From a bacterium (GTDB taxonomy: Bacteria; Pseudomonadota; Gammaproteobacteria; Burkholderiales; Methylophilaceae): a DNA stretch of 9,469 bases. The notes beneath the pieces are model-generated. The model had not been told where the DNA came from, made no database searches, and was given only the letters and a program-made list of their open reading frames with translations. The stretch covers positions 1-9,469 of the forward strand of contig DAIDAS010000443.1 of assembly GCA_027310505.1 (NCBI GenBank). Reading direction: 5' to 3'. This document shows positions 1-6,787 of the stretch, one piece after another. The position numbers and the translations under genes were made by a program. Within the stretch, counting starts at the first letter, position 1, and each line of letters begins with the position of its first letter.

Positions 1-507
1 AGGCACCACGCAGAAGGTGCAGTACTTGCTGCAACCTTCCATGATGGAAAGGAATGCTGCGGCACCCTCCACGCGCGGCGGCGGCAGGCGGTCGAATTTT
101 TCGATTTCGGGAAAGCTGATATCCACCTGCGAGCGACCGGAATTGCGCTTTTCGGCGATCATTTCCGGCAGGCGGTGCAGGGTCTGCGGGCCGAATACGA
201 CATCGACGAACGGCGCGCGAGCCACGATGGCGTCGCCTTCCTGGCTGGCAACGCAGCCGCCGACGCCGATCACCAGATTGGGGTTTTTCTCCTTCAGCAG
301 CCGGAACTTGCCCAGGTGGCTGAATACCTTTTCCTGCGGTTTGTCGCGCACGGAGCAGGTGTTGATCAGGATGAGGTCGGCATCTTCGGCGTTTTCGGTC
401 TGCTGCATGCCTTCTGCGGCCTGCATGAGATCGGCCATGCGCGACGAGTCATACTCATTCATCTGGCAGCCGAAGGTCTTGATGAAAACTTTTTTTGGAG
501 CGCTCAT
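1..507 (-). CDS. miaB: MiaB, tRNA-2-methylthio-N6-dimethylallyladenosine synthase (N-terminal part)
   Basis: The gene runs leftward off the window, so only the first 169 codons are present. MiaB is a radical SAM enzyme that adds a methylthio group to N6-isopentenyl-adenosine 37 of tRNAs reading codons that start with U. Visible evidence is an N-terminal UPF0004 domain opening [20 protein letters not shown], with the three auxiliary-cluster cysteines in [16 protein letters not shown] and GGCVASQ. Near the left edge is the radical SAM motif [14 protein letters not shown], a CxxxCxxC that binds the catalytic 4Fe-4S cluster. The TRAM domain would lie outside the window. The start is chosen because AGGAG sits about nine bases before the ATG and the protein matches the family from its first residues. 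It is divergent from cysG. Confidence 0.96.
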   Translation of the reverse strand, partial: MSAPKKVFIKTFGCQMNEYDSSRMADLMQAAEGMQQTENAEDADLILINTCSVRDKPQEKVFSHLGKFRLLKEKNPNLVIGVGGCVASQEGDAIVARAPFVDVVFGPQTLHRLPEMIAEKRNSGRSQVDISFPEIEKFDRLPPPRVEGAAAFLSIMEGCSKYCTFCVVP

Positions 508-572
508 GGCTGGCGGCTCCTGAGTGGGGTGCGATGCAAAATAATCTAGAAAAAACAGTAAGCTAAGGGCGC

Positions 573-602
573 ATTATAGATGAATCTGGCGGCATGAGGC
601 AA
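573..602 (-). promoter_or_regulatory. Probable sigma-70 promoter of miaB
   Basis: On the minus strand a perfect -10 box TATAAT (573-578) lies 18 bases downstream of TTGCCT (597-602), which matches four of six -35 positions. Transcription would start near 566, leaving a leader of roughly 60 bases before the miaB ATG. No equally good promoter facing cysG was found in the 124-base divergent gap. Confidence 0.55.
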
Positions 603-631
603 TGTGCCCGGCGGGCGGGTAGAATGGCGCC

Positions 632-2023
632 ATGGACTTTTTCCCTATTTTCATGAAGCTGTGTGGCCGTCGTTGCGTCGTGATCGGCGGCGGCGAGGTG
701 GCGCTGCGCAAGGTGAGCATGCTGCTCAAGGCGGAAGCGGCGGTGACGGTGGTCGCGCCTGATTTGCATGCGGCTCTGGTCGAGTGGCGGGATGCCGGCA
801 AGATCACTTGTTTGCAGGAAGTGTTCACGCCGACTCAGTTGGACGGGGCGGTACTGGTCATTGCTGCCACTGACGATGCGGCCACCAATCGGCAAGTCTC
901 CGAGGCGGCGCAGTCGCGCAATATCCCGGTCAATGTGGTGGATGCCCCGGCGTTATGCACTTTCGTCGTGCCGTCGGTGGTGGATCGCTCGCCTCTCGTG
1001 ATTGCGATTTCCAGTGGCGGCAAGGCCCCTGTGCTGGCGCGCATGCTGCGGGCGCGTCTGGAAACCATGATTCCGGCTGCTTATGGCCGTTTGGCCGGCC
1101 TGGCGGCGGAGTTTCGCGAGCAGGTCAAGTCGCGTTTTTCATCCATGCAGGAACGCCGTGTTTTCTGGGAAAACGTGTTCCAGGGGCCGATCGCCGAACG
1201 CGTGCTGTCCGGGCAGGAGGGCGCTGCGCGAAAGGCGCTGCATGATGCGCTGGAGGGGGCTGCTGATATTACCCATCGCGGCGAAGTGTATCTGGTTGGT
1301 GGCGGCCCTGGTGACCCCGATCTGCTCACTTTCCGTGCGTTACGCCTGATGCAGCAATGCGATGTGGTGGTGTACGACAAGCTGGTGAGCGAGGGCGTGA
1401 TGGAGCTGGTGCGGCGCGATGCGGAGCGTATTTATGTCGGCAAGGCACGTGACCAGCATACGATGCCGCAGGAAGATATCAACCAGTTGCTGGCGCGCCT
1501 GGCGAAGGAAGGCCGGCGCGTGTTGCGGCTCAAAGGTGGCGACCCTTTCATTTTCGGGCGAGGCGGTGAAGAAATCGAAACCCTGATGGAGCATGGCATC
1601 CCGTTTCAGGTGGTGCCGGGCATTACCGCCGCGTGCGGGGTTTCCAGCTATGCGGGGATTCCGCTGACGCACCGCGATTATGCGCAGTCGGTCGTGTTTG
1701 CCACCGGACACCTGCGCGACGGCACGGTCGATCTTGATTGGCCGATGTTGGTGCGTCCGCGGCAGACGGTGGTGATCTACATGGGGCTGGTGGGGCTGCC
1801 GGAAATCTGCCGGCAACTGGTGGCGCACGGGATGGCTGCAGAAACCCCGGCTGCCGTGGTACAACAGGGCACGACAGCATCCCAGCGCGTGGTGGCCGGG
1901 ACGCTGGCGACATTGGCGAAACAGGTGGCGGATGCCGGACTCAGGGCGCCGAGCCTGACCATCGTGGGCGGGGTGGTGTCACTCAGGGATAAATTGTCCT
2001 GGTTCGACCCTGAAAACCCTTGA
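632..2023 (+). CDS. cysG: CysG, multifunctional siroheme synthase
   Basis: This 463-residue protein is close to the usual CysG length of about 457. It is a fusion that turns uroporphyrinogen III into siroheme, the cofactor of sulfite and nitrite reductases. The N-terminal half is the NAD-dependent precorrin-2 dehydrogenase/ferrochelatase, with Rossmann motif [12 protein letters not shown] (residues 17-27). Asp104 and Ser128 (ISSGG) fall at the numbers of the Salmonella CysG catalytic aspartate and phosphorylated serine. The C-terminal half, from about residue 217, is the S-adenosylmethionine uroporphyrinogen III methyltransferase: [15 protein letters not shown], Asp249 in VVVYDK, Lys271 in [18 protein letters not shown] and [23 protein letters not shown]. 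All expected motifs are intact. The ATG has only a weak upstream Shine-Dalgarno, but homology begins at its first residues ([21 protein letters not shown]). It is followed by 70 bases without a clear terminator. Confidence 0.97.
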   Translation: MDFFPIFMKLCGRRCVVIGGGEVALRKVSMLLKAEAAVTVVAPDLHAALVEWRDAGKITCLQEVFTPTQLDGAVLVIAATDDAATNRQVSEAAQSRNIPVNVVDAPALCTFVVPSVVDRSPLVIAISSGGKAPVLARMLRARLETMIPAAYGRLAGLAAEFREQVKSRFSSMQERRVFWENVFQGPIAERVLSGQEGAARKALHDALEGAADITHRGEVYLVGGGPGDPDLLTFRALRLMQQCDVVVYDKLVSEGVMELVRRDAERIYVGKARDQHTMPQEDINQLLARLAKEGRRVLRLKGGDPFIFGRGGEEIETLMEHGIPFQVVPGITAACGVSSYAGIPLTHRDYAQSVVFATGHLRDGTVDLDWPMLVRPRQTVVIYMGLVGLPEICRQLVAHGMAAETPAAVVQQGTTASQRVVAGTLATLAKQVADAGLRAPSLTIVGGVVSLRDKLSWFDPENP

Positions 2024-2038
2024 TGCCGCTCGAAACGC

Positions 2039-2067
2039 TTGTTCTGAAAACCTGGCTGCGCTTTAAT
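2039..2067 (+). promoter_or_regulatory. Possible promoter of the REC-REC-GGDEF gene
   Basis: TTGTTC (2039-2044) and TTTAAT (2062-2067) are separated by exactly 17 bases. The -10 matches five of six consensus positions and the -35 three of six. The start point would be about 20 bases before the ATG at 2094. It overlaps a weak GTTCTG/CAGAAC inverted repeat (2041-2046, 2069-2074). Because the gap after cysG is only 70 bases, read-through from cysG is also possible. Confidence 0.35.
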
Positions 2068-2093
2068 GCAGAACTATTCTTCTGGCTATCGCA

Positions 2094-3389
2094 ATGACTA
2101 TTGTCCGTACCAATGCCCGTGATGTATCAAAGGCCTCTGTCATCGCCGGTGAAATCCTGCTGGTCGAGGATCAGCGCTCGCTGGCGCAGATGGCGGCAAA
2201 AATGTTGCATGAGCGCTGGGGTTGCCATGTCCTGATTGCGACCAGCCTGGCCGAGGTGCATGCGATTCTTGCGCAAGGCGACCGTGATTTTTTTGTGGCG
2301 GTGAGCGATCTTAATCTGCCTGACGCACCGAACGGTGAAGTGATCGACGTGCTGGTCGCCGCCAATATCCCCGTGATTGCCATGACGGGCGCTTTTGACG
2401 ACGATCTTTATGATGACTTCATGACCAAGGGTCTGGTCGACTATGTGCTCAAGGATAGCCTCAACTCCTATGCCTACGTGGCCGAACTGATCGGGCGTCT
2501 GCATAAAAACCAGGGCATCAAGGTGCTGGTCATCGATGATTCCGAAAGTTTCTGCGAGTTGATCAAGCACATGCTGCAACGCCAGAAACTGCAGGTTTTT
2601 CTTGCGTATAACGGGGAGGACGGCTTGCGCACGCTTGAAGCGCATCCTGATATCCGGCTGGTGTTGGCGGATTACATGTTGCCGGTCATGGACGGTCTGG
2701 CGTTTGTCACGGCTGTGCGGCGCAAGCTGGGCAAGGATCGCTTGGCGATTATCGGGATCACTGGGGCTGAAGATCGTCGCATGTCGGCGAAATTCCTCAA
2801 GTCGGGCGCCAACGATTTTATTTTCAAGCCTTTCAGTTATGAAGAGCTGGTGTGCCGGGTCAACCAGAATCTCGACATGCTGGGCAAGTTGGACGTAATG
2901 CGCCAGATTGCCTACATGGATTACCTCACGGGCTTGCCGAATCGCCGCCATCTGTTCGAGAAAGGCGTCGCACGGTACGCCCAGGCGCTCAAAAAAGGTG
3001 AGCCTGCGCATGTGGTGGCGCTCGATATCGATCATTTCAAGAAATTTAACGACACCCACGGGCATGAGTGTGGGGATGAGGTGCTCAAGCATTTTGGGCG
3101 TCTGCTGGCTGTGAATTTCAAGAATGACTTTGTCGCGCGTATTGGTGGCGAAGAGTTTGTCGTGCTGGTGTGTGGCGGTGACCCGGCCCGGGTGTTGCAG
3201 CATCTTGAAGCATTCCGCGAGGCTGTGGCGAAATCGGTAGTGCAATACGGCAATTTGCAACTGTCGTTCACGCTGAGCATCGGCGTTACCAGCCAGCCGC
3301 AAACAATTTTCGATGCCGCGCTCAAGGTGGCGGACGATCACCTGTATCTGGCCAAGGCTCGAGGCCGCAACCGAGTCGTTCACGATTGA
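2094..3389 (+). CDS. REC-REC-GGDEF response regulator, probable diguanylate cyclase
   Basis: This 431-residue protein has the layout of Caulobacter PleD and is predicted to make cyclic di-GMP from two GTP when phosphorylated by a partner histidine kinase. REC1 (about 20-135) has acidic Glu25/Asp26, phosphoacceptor Asp72 in VSDLNLPD, Thr98 and Lys120. REC2 (about 142-262) has Asp148/Asp149, phosphoacceptor Asp193 in LADYMLPVMDG, Thr223 and Lys245 in FKPF. The GGDEF domain (about 270-431) has DYLTGLPNRR, DIDHFKKFND and the active-site signature GGEEF at 351-355, so cyclase activity is expected. The allosteric inhibitory RxxD expected five residues before the signature reads FKND (342-345), so its arginine is absent. 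There are no membrane segments, so it is cytosolic. No kinase is encoded nearby. The ATG lacks a clear Shine-Dalgarno, so the exact start is less certain than the product. Confidence 0.93.
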   Translation: MTIVRTNARDVSKASVIAGEILLVEDQRSLAQMAAKMLHERWGCHVLIATSLAEVHAILAQGDRDFFVAVSDLNLPDAPNGEVIDVLVAANIPVIAMTGAFDDDLYDDFMTKGLVDYVLKDSLNSYAYVAELIGRLHKNQGIKVLVIDDSESFCELIKHMLQRQKLQVFLAYNGEDGLRTLEAHPDIRLVLADYMLPVMDGLAFVTAVRRKLGKDRLAIIGITGAEDRRMSAKFLKSGANDFIFKPFSYEELVCRVNQNLDMLGKLDVMRQIAYMDYLTGLPNRRHLFEKGVARYAQALKKGEPAHVVALDIDHFKKFNDTHGHECGDEVLKHFGRLLAVNFKNDFVARIGGEEFVVLVCGGDPARVLQHLEAFREAVAKSVVQYGNLQLSFTLSIGVTSQPQTIFDAALKVADDHLYLAKARGRNRVVHD

Positions 3390-3404
3390 CCTGATAAGTA
3401 GCAT

Positions 3405-3433
3405 TTGCTTTGTTTCAGTTAATGCTCTAGAAT
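3405..3433 (+). promoter_or_regulatory. Promoter of the tRNA-Val gene
   Basis: TTGCTT (3405-3410), a 17-base spacer and TAGAAT (3428-3433, five of six -10 matches) place a start near 3440, about seven bases before the mature tRNA 5' end. After integration this promoter would read through the tRNA fragment into the left end of the element and toward the integrase. Confidence 0.5.
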
Positions 3434-3446
3434 TCGTCCCCTCATC

Positions 3447-3489
3447 AGGCGCGTAGCTCAGCTGGTTAGAGCACCACCTTGACATGGTG
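3447..3489 (+). tRNA. tRNA-Val(GAC), 5' fragment interrupted by integration
   Basis: The first 43 bases match a valine tRNA: a seven-base acceptor strand AGGCGCG, then TA, the D arm GCTC...GAGC (3456-3472), A, the anticodon strand CCACC (3474-3478), and the loop TTGACAT (3479-3485) with anticodon GAC at 3481-3483. The 3' anticodon strand begins GGTG and then reads A at 3490, where G is needed to pair with the first C of CCACC. From there the sequence is AT-rich, with no variable loop, T arm, 3' acceptor strand or CCA. It cannot fold into a working tRNA as it stands. It is best read as the chromosomal half of an attachment site used by the adjacent integrase. A whole valine tRNA may be rebuilt at the unseen far end. 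Confidence 0.85.
3474..3489 (+). other. Probable left attachment site (attL core) in the tRNA-Val anticodon stem-loop
   Basis: The anticodon arm CCACC-TTGACAT-GGTG is a natural short palindrome and is the last sequence shared with a valine tRNA before the junction. Anticodon loops are one of the established crossover sites of tyrosine recombinases, and the integrase gene starts about 145 bases further on. The exact crossover and the length of the shared core cannot be fixed without the other end. Confidence 0.6.
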
Positions 3490-3492
3490 AAT

Positions 3493-3525
3493 GTATATTA
3501 ATAACTTATTGATTTATAAATATAC
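3493..3525. repeat. AT-rich imperfect inverted repeat beside the attachment site
   Basis: The arm GTATATTAATAA (3493-3504) pairs with 3514-3525 at 11 of 12 positions, with one A-A mismatch and a nine-base loop. It begins three bases after the tRNA homology ends. It could be a binding site for the integrase, an accessory factor or host IHF, or a weak hairpin stopping tRNA-promoter transcription. No T-run follows it, so a terminator is less likely. Confidence 0.55.
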
Positions 3526-3561
3526 TGTCATCGTTAACCCCAAGTTTTTCGCACTAAATCA

Positions 3562-3581
3562 CACAAAAACCGCACAAAAAT
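3562..3581 (+). repeat. Tandem CACAAAAA motifs upstream of the integrase
   Basis: Two copies of the eight-base CACAAAAA stand about eleven bases apart, roughly one helical turn, within this stretch. Regularly spaced short direct repeats next to an integrase gene are typical of arm-type recombinase sites. The sequence is simple enough that chance is possible. Confidence 0.3.
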
Positions 3582-3593
3582 TTCAGGCCATCC

Positions 3594-3602
3594 TGATATA
3601 CT
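3594..3602 (+). promoter_or_regulatory. Candidate extended -10 promoter of the integrase gene
   Basis: TGA followed by TATACT (3597-3602) forms an extended -10 element with five of six consensus matches. There is no good -35, which an extended -10 can tolerate. Transcription would start near 3609, before the ATG at 3634 and too close to the in-frame ATG at 3619 for normal initiation there. Confidence 0.45.
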
Positions 3603-3633
3603 TCCACTGTCGGCAAAAATGACGGGGGTTAAC

Positions 3634-4959
3634 ATGGCAGGCGTTCCACGTGGTATCCAGGTCAGGGAATGGAAGAACAAGGACGGTTCTATTTCCCATT
3701 CCTATCAGGTTCGGATTGTCCGTAAAGACCTGAAAAAAACCGCCACATTCGACAACCTCAGCGAGGCAATGCAATTTCTCGCGCTGTCAAAGTCCGCTGC
3801 CGGTAGAGACAAAATCCGCGCAGACGAGTATTACATCCAGCCTGCCGAGGTCGTAGACAAGAAGGCCTCTAAGATTGACAGCTATCGCAAGCTCAAAGAA
3901 CTGCTGAATGAATACTATTTGACGTTCATCTATGAACCACCCTTGACGGAAATCAAGGATAAAAAGAACAAGACCTACATGGCGTTAATCAGCAGTATCT
4001 GCAACCAGCCCATGCTGTCCGAACAGCCGTTCAATCCAGAAAATTACAAAATCTGCAGGAATGCCCCGCTTTTTGGGGACTATGACATTTTCAAAATCAA
4101 GGAAATGGACATTGTGCGTTTCATTAACAGCAAACTGTCTTGTCCAAACCAGCTAGACCTGAAAGAGTATCGTGCGCTTCCTCTCGAAGAGCAGACTCAA
4201 AAGAAGTGGAATTCACTGGCCCCTGTATCCCAAAGCACCATCATCAGGCAAGTTGGATTTCTGCAATCGTTTTTTAATCGGTTGCCCACCATGAGTCGTC
4301 AGGAAATATGGAATACTATCAAACAACCAGTTACCAAAAACGCCAAAGCACGTCTAAACGTCCCATATGAAAAGCGAGATAGGCGGTTTAGTGAGGAAGA
4401 GCAGAAAATCCTCTGGGATGTGCTGGACGCATACAGCAACCCCGAAGTTGGGCAGATAGTTAAGCTGGCGTTGTATACAGGGTGCCGTAGAAACGAAATT
4501 ATTTCGTTGAAATGGTCGCAAATTCATGAAAATTACATTCAACTCTATTCAGGCAATACTAAAACCAGAAAGAGCCGAAAAGTCAGGCTGGAACCTGAGG
4601 CTATGGAGGTGTTAAACACTATCAAGCGTGTCGAAGGTAGGGACAGGCTTTTTAAATACACTGCCGAGGGTTTCAAAACTGTGCTTGACGGACTCATGGA
4701 CGATGCTGGAATTTCCGACTTGCAATTCCGTGATTTACGTTCCGAATATATCAGCAGAAAACTGGATACGGGCTTGGAATCCATTGTTGTTGCCGAAATG
4801 GCCAACATCAAGCATCAGGCCTATTTTGAATCGACCCATGTAAAAAACCATCAAGAGGGATTGCTTGTGAATGGCCTGCAAAATGGTCAGGATGCCGTCC
4901 AAAAGACGGTTGGCCATGCTACCAAATCAATGACGCGACATTACTATCGTAGTAAATAG
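3634..4959 (+). CDS. Tyrosine recombinase (site-specific integrase) of the element
   Basis: This 441-residue protein should integrate and excise the element at tRNA-Val. The N-terminal 60 residues look like an arm-site DNA-binding domain (SHSYQVRIVRKDLKKTATF). A SAM-like core-binding region follows, then the catalytic domain from about residue 250. Numbered from this start, the catalytic positions are Arg285 in YTGCRRNEI, Lys310, Arg366 and Arg369 in FRDLR, His428 in VGHATKSMTRHYY, and the likely nucleophile Tyr437. Box II therefore has Arg where His is usual, a substitution I recall in several phage integrases. The stretch from FRDLR to VGH is about 59 residues, against roughly 22-23 in lambda Int or XerD. 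An in-frame ATG at 3619 would add five residues. I prefer 3634 because a GGGGG Shine-Dalgarno-like tract precedes it and the likely transcript starts near 3609. It ends 11 bases from the convergent relaxase gene. Confidence 0.92.
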   Translation: MAGVPRGIQVREWKNKDGSISHSYQVRIVRKDLKKTATFDNLSEAMQFLALSKSAAGRDKIRADEYYIQPAEVVDKKASKIDSYRKLKELLNEYYLTFIYEPPLTEIKDKKNKTYMALISSICNQPMLSEQPFNPENYKICRNAPLFGDYDIFKIKEMDIVRFINSKLSCPNQLDLKEYRALPLEEQTQKKWNSLAPVSQSTIIRQVGFLQSFFNRLPTMSRQEIWNTIKQPVTKNAKARLNVPYEKRDRRFSEEEQKILWDVLDAYSNPEVGQIVKLALYTGCRRNEIISLKWSQIHENYIQLYSGNTKTRKSRKVRLEPEAMEVLNTIKRVEGRDRLFKYTAEGFKTVLDGLMDDAGISDLQFRDLRSEYISRKLDTGLESIVVAEMANIKHQAYFESTHVKNHQEGLLVNGLQNGQDAVQKTVGHATKSMTRHYYRSK

Positions 4960-4970
4960 GCCTGCGGGCT

Positions 4971-6350
4971 TTACCACCCATAGCGTTTCTTCTTTTTCAG
5001 CCGTTCCGCTTCCTCGGCATCCTTCTTCTTTTTCTTGTCCTGATAGCTTGTCCACTCGCCAATCTTGAGCGGATTAAGTTTGGGTAGTTCAAAGCCTGTC
5101 TGATCTTCCCTGATTTCCTGCTGGGCATTCTGGCGTTTGGCGATTGCCAGCGCGGCCTTGGCTTCTTCCAGCAGCATGCGCTGCTTGTCGTCGGTCGGAC
5201 TGACTGGCATGTCTGATTTGATAGCCTCTTGCATTGCATGCCTGATGAAATCATCACTGCCTGATATTACGATGCTGTTCCATCCCTTGGCCTTGGCAAG
5301 CTTGACCATGTTTTCGGCGGCCACTCTGGCCTCCATGTCCTCAACCGATATGGATTCACCTGCGTCGATGATCTTGCCCTGCTTCAGCTGGATTTCCAGG
5401 TTCTTTCCCTTTGGTTTGGCATCGACCAATTCCTGGCCATATAGGTCGGCCAGCATTTTTCGGTAGTCATCCCCCAACAGCATGCGACGGTATTCACGCA
5501 CATAGGCGGGCGGCACATCTTCTGGCAAGGCGACCGTGAAGCTGGATTTTTCCTCGGCACGCTTGCGCTTGTTCAAGGCAATCATGTCCCTGTCAGTGTA
5601 GGGAACGGCCTGAATGAGGTTTTCCCACTGGTATTTCTTGCCCAAATCCGAGGCTTTCATCTTGGCTTGTCGCCATTTGTAGATCAGCCCCTTGACCCTG
5701 CCGTTCTGGATGTGAGGGCACAAGAGAATGCCTAAACGCTCTAAATTCGCAATGAAGTCTGTAATGTCATGACTATCAGCTATTGCTTGGTCAATCAGGT
5801 CTGTCAGTTCTTTTTTCATGGTTGGGGTTCCTTTTTGGTTAAGTTGTATTTCCTTTCTGGACTTACTTTTACGATCTGCTGTGGCTGATGGTGCAACGGG
5901 CTTCAATCCGTATAGGGTTTCAAGGTCGCGCATGATGCACTCGGCACGCTGGAAACTGTTTGAATCGCTAACGACTGAGCCATCAGGTTTGATTCTGGAT
6001 GCGACGATATGGATGTGGCTGTGTTCTGTGTCGTGGTGGCGTATGACCAGGAAGGGGCAATGCTCGAAGCCCATTCTGGTGAGATAGGCTTGGGCGATTT
6101 CGGAAAACTCTTCGTTGCTTAACGCTCGATCTTCGGGCCGCAAACTGATAGACGAATGAAATACGGCCTTGCCGAGCGATTTGCGCAACTGCCGAAAACT
6201 GGCGAATTCATGGGCAAGCTCTCTGGGATTGGAGCCTGCCATATTGGAACAAATCAGTTCGCCCCTGTCCTGTGATTCGTTTTTGGATCCATGAAATAAA
6301 TAATTGACTAGGCCCCTGAACCCACGGCCAACGGTAATTTTACAAATCAT
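4971..6350 (-). CDS. MOBP-type relaxase (MobA/TraI-like mobilization protein)
   Basis: This 459-residue protein is predicted to nick one strand at oriT, stay attached to its 5' end and pilot it into a recipient. The relaxase domain covers about 1-160. Tyr17 in GRGFRGLVNYLF is the likely nucleophile, and the metal-binding histidine motif HHDTEHSHIHIV is at 105-116, with FHSSISL between them. Residues about 180-245 (ITDFIANLERLGI, GLIYKWRQAKMKASDLGKKY) match the conserved segment found after the catalytic domain in MobA-type relaxases. Residues about 340-385 (AKAKGWNSIVISGSDDFIR) resemble an LPD7 domain, also common in relaxases. The C-terminus is lysine-rich and probably binds DNA. Its ATG overlaps the mobC stop by four bases (ATGA), implying translational coupling. 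The gene converges with the integrase. I do not give a symbol because naming differs between elements. Confidence 0.9.
   Translation of the reverse strand: MICKITVGRGFRGLVNYLFHGSKNESQDRGELICSNMAGSNPRELAHEFASFRQLRKSLGKAVFHSSISLRPEDRALSNEEFSEIAQAYLTRMGFEHCPFLVIRHHDTEHSHIHIVASRIKPDGSVVSDSNSFQRAECIMRDLETLYGLKPVAPSATADRKSKSRKEIQLNQKGTPTMKKELTDLIDQAIADSHDITDFIANLERLGILLCPHIQNGRVKGLIYKWRQAKMKASDLGKKYQWENLIQAVPYTDRDMIALNKRKRAEEKSSFTVALPEDVPPAYVREYRRMLLGDDYRKMLADLYGQELVDAKPKGKNLEIQLKQGKIIDAGESISVEDMEARVAAENMVKLAKAKGWNSIVISGSDDFIRHAMQEAIKSDMPVSPTDDKQRMLLEEAKAALAIAKRQNAQQEIREDQTGFELPKLNPLKIGEWTSYQDKKKKKDAEEAERLKKKKRYGW
5817..5833 (-). promoter_or_regulatory. Possible internal translation start inside the relaxase gene
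   Basis: On the minus strand AAGGAA (5828-5833) stands eight bases before the in-frame ATG of Met178 (5817-5819), followed by AAAAAAGAA. This is a better Shine-Dalgarno arrangement than most starts in the window, and it falls exactly at the linker between catalytic domain and C-terminal region. Use would give a separate protein of 282 residues, as some IncQ mobilization proteins make internally initiated products. Confidence 0.3.
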
Positions 6351-6682
6351 CCTTGCCCCCCCATCAGGTCGAGGCGCAGGGCTTTTACTTGCCGTCCGAT
6401 TTCCTGCAACAGCGAAGGGTCAAGATGGACCAGCCTGCCTTCATTCAGGTGCTTGGCAATCTGGTTAAGATTGGCTGTCGTGCGGGACAACTCTTCCCAA
6501 AGTTCAATGTTGGCAGATGGCAGTGAGGTGATCTGGTTGCCGAGCGAAGCTTCTCGAAGGTACGCCGAGAGTGCGAGCCCAGCTTGTTTGGCCTTAGATT
6601 CGACGAACTTTTTTTCAGTCGGATTGAAATAGCATTCAACCTTGACACGCAACTGCTCGGGTTTCAGTAGTGGACGCCCCAT
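6347..6682 (-). CDS. mobC: MobC-type mobilization accessory protein
   Basis: This 111-residue protein should bind oriT with the relaxase and help open the DNA at the nick. An N-terminal ribbon-helix-helix-like segment (EQLRVKVECYFNPTEKKFVESKAKQAGLALSAYLREA) is followed by the family signature around residues 66-75, LNQIAKHLNE, close to the NLNQIAR motif of MobC proteins (PF05713). An in-frame upstream ATG would add 18 residues, but the chosen start (MGRPLLKPEQ) has AAGGAAG eight bases before it and the upstream extension is unlike the family. The stop overlaps the relaxase start as ATGA. The position next to a relaxase and directly downstream of palindromes fits the usual oriT-mobC-relaxase order. 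Confidence 0.85.
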   Translation of the reverse strand: MGRPLLKPEQLRVKVECYFNPTEKKFVESKAKQAGLALSAYLREASLGNQITSLPSANIELWEELSRTTANLNQIAKHLNEGRLVHLDPSLLQEIGRQVKALRLDLMGGQG

Positions 6683-6733
6683 TTGTGATGCTTCCTTTTT
6701 TATTATTGGATGCGAACAAGGTGAGCATCGGGT

Positions 6734-6750
6734 CAAGGGTTCAACCCTTG
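6734..6750. repeat. Perfect palindrome in the candidate oriT region
   Basis: CAAGGGTT and AACCCTTG flank a single central C, giving eight-base arms. The palindrome lies about 50 bases upstream of the mobC start. A palindrome here is a natural site for MobC or relaxase binding, or an operator for the mobilization operon. Confidence 0.6.
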
Positions 6751-6755
6751 CGAGC

Positions 6756-6787
6756 GTTAGTCCACCGTTTTTTTAACGGGGACTAAC
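6756..6787. repeat. Strong 13-bp hairpin with one-base bulge
   Basis: GTTAGTCC (6756-6763) pairs with GGACTAAC (6780-6787), and after a bulged A at 6764 CCGTT (6765-6769) pairs with AACGG (6775-6779) around a TTTTT loop. No T-run follows on either side, so it is not a typical rho-independent terminator. Its place five bases from the first palindrome supports an oriT or control role. Confidence 0.6.

Larger units (their letters stand above)
3533..3633. repeat. Nine-base inverted repeat bracketing the integrase promoter
   Basis: GTTAACCCC (3533-3541) recurs in exact reverse complement as GGGGTTAAC (3625-3633). The right copy overlaps the likely ribosome binding site and ends directly before the ATG at 3634. 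The candidate integrase promoter lies between them. Such placement fits operator or recombinase arm sites that let a bound protein control integrase expression; this role is inferred. Confidence 0.55.

Noticed and set aside
17..549. Two overlapping plus-strand frames at the left end
   Set aside because: Both are antisense to miaB, whose radical SAM and cluster-binding cysteines are clear on the minus strand.
1340..1864. 174-codon minus-strand frame inside cysG
   Set aside because: It lies wholly inside the conserved methyltransferase domain of CysG and shows no recognisable motif.
3400..3426. AGCATT/AATGCT inverted repeat upstream of the tRNA
   Set aside because: Six-base arms around a 15-base loop with no T-run. 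It overlaps the tRNA promoter and is likely chance.
2127..3485. 452-codon open frame on the minus strand opposite the REC-REC-GGDEF gene
   Set aside because: The plus frame has full domain motifs. The antisense translation is rich in His, Gln and Arg with no domain, and is a product of codon bias in GC-rich DNA.
3590..3595. ATCCTG, resembling the IncP-type nick sequence
   Set aside because: It lies at the integrase promoter, far from mobC, with no adjacent oriT-style repeat; a six-base match is expected by chance.
4960..4970. Possible bidirectional terminator between integrase and relaxase (GCC-TGC-GGGC then TTT)
   Set aside because: The stem is only three to four base pairs and the T-run is too short to support a terminator call.
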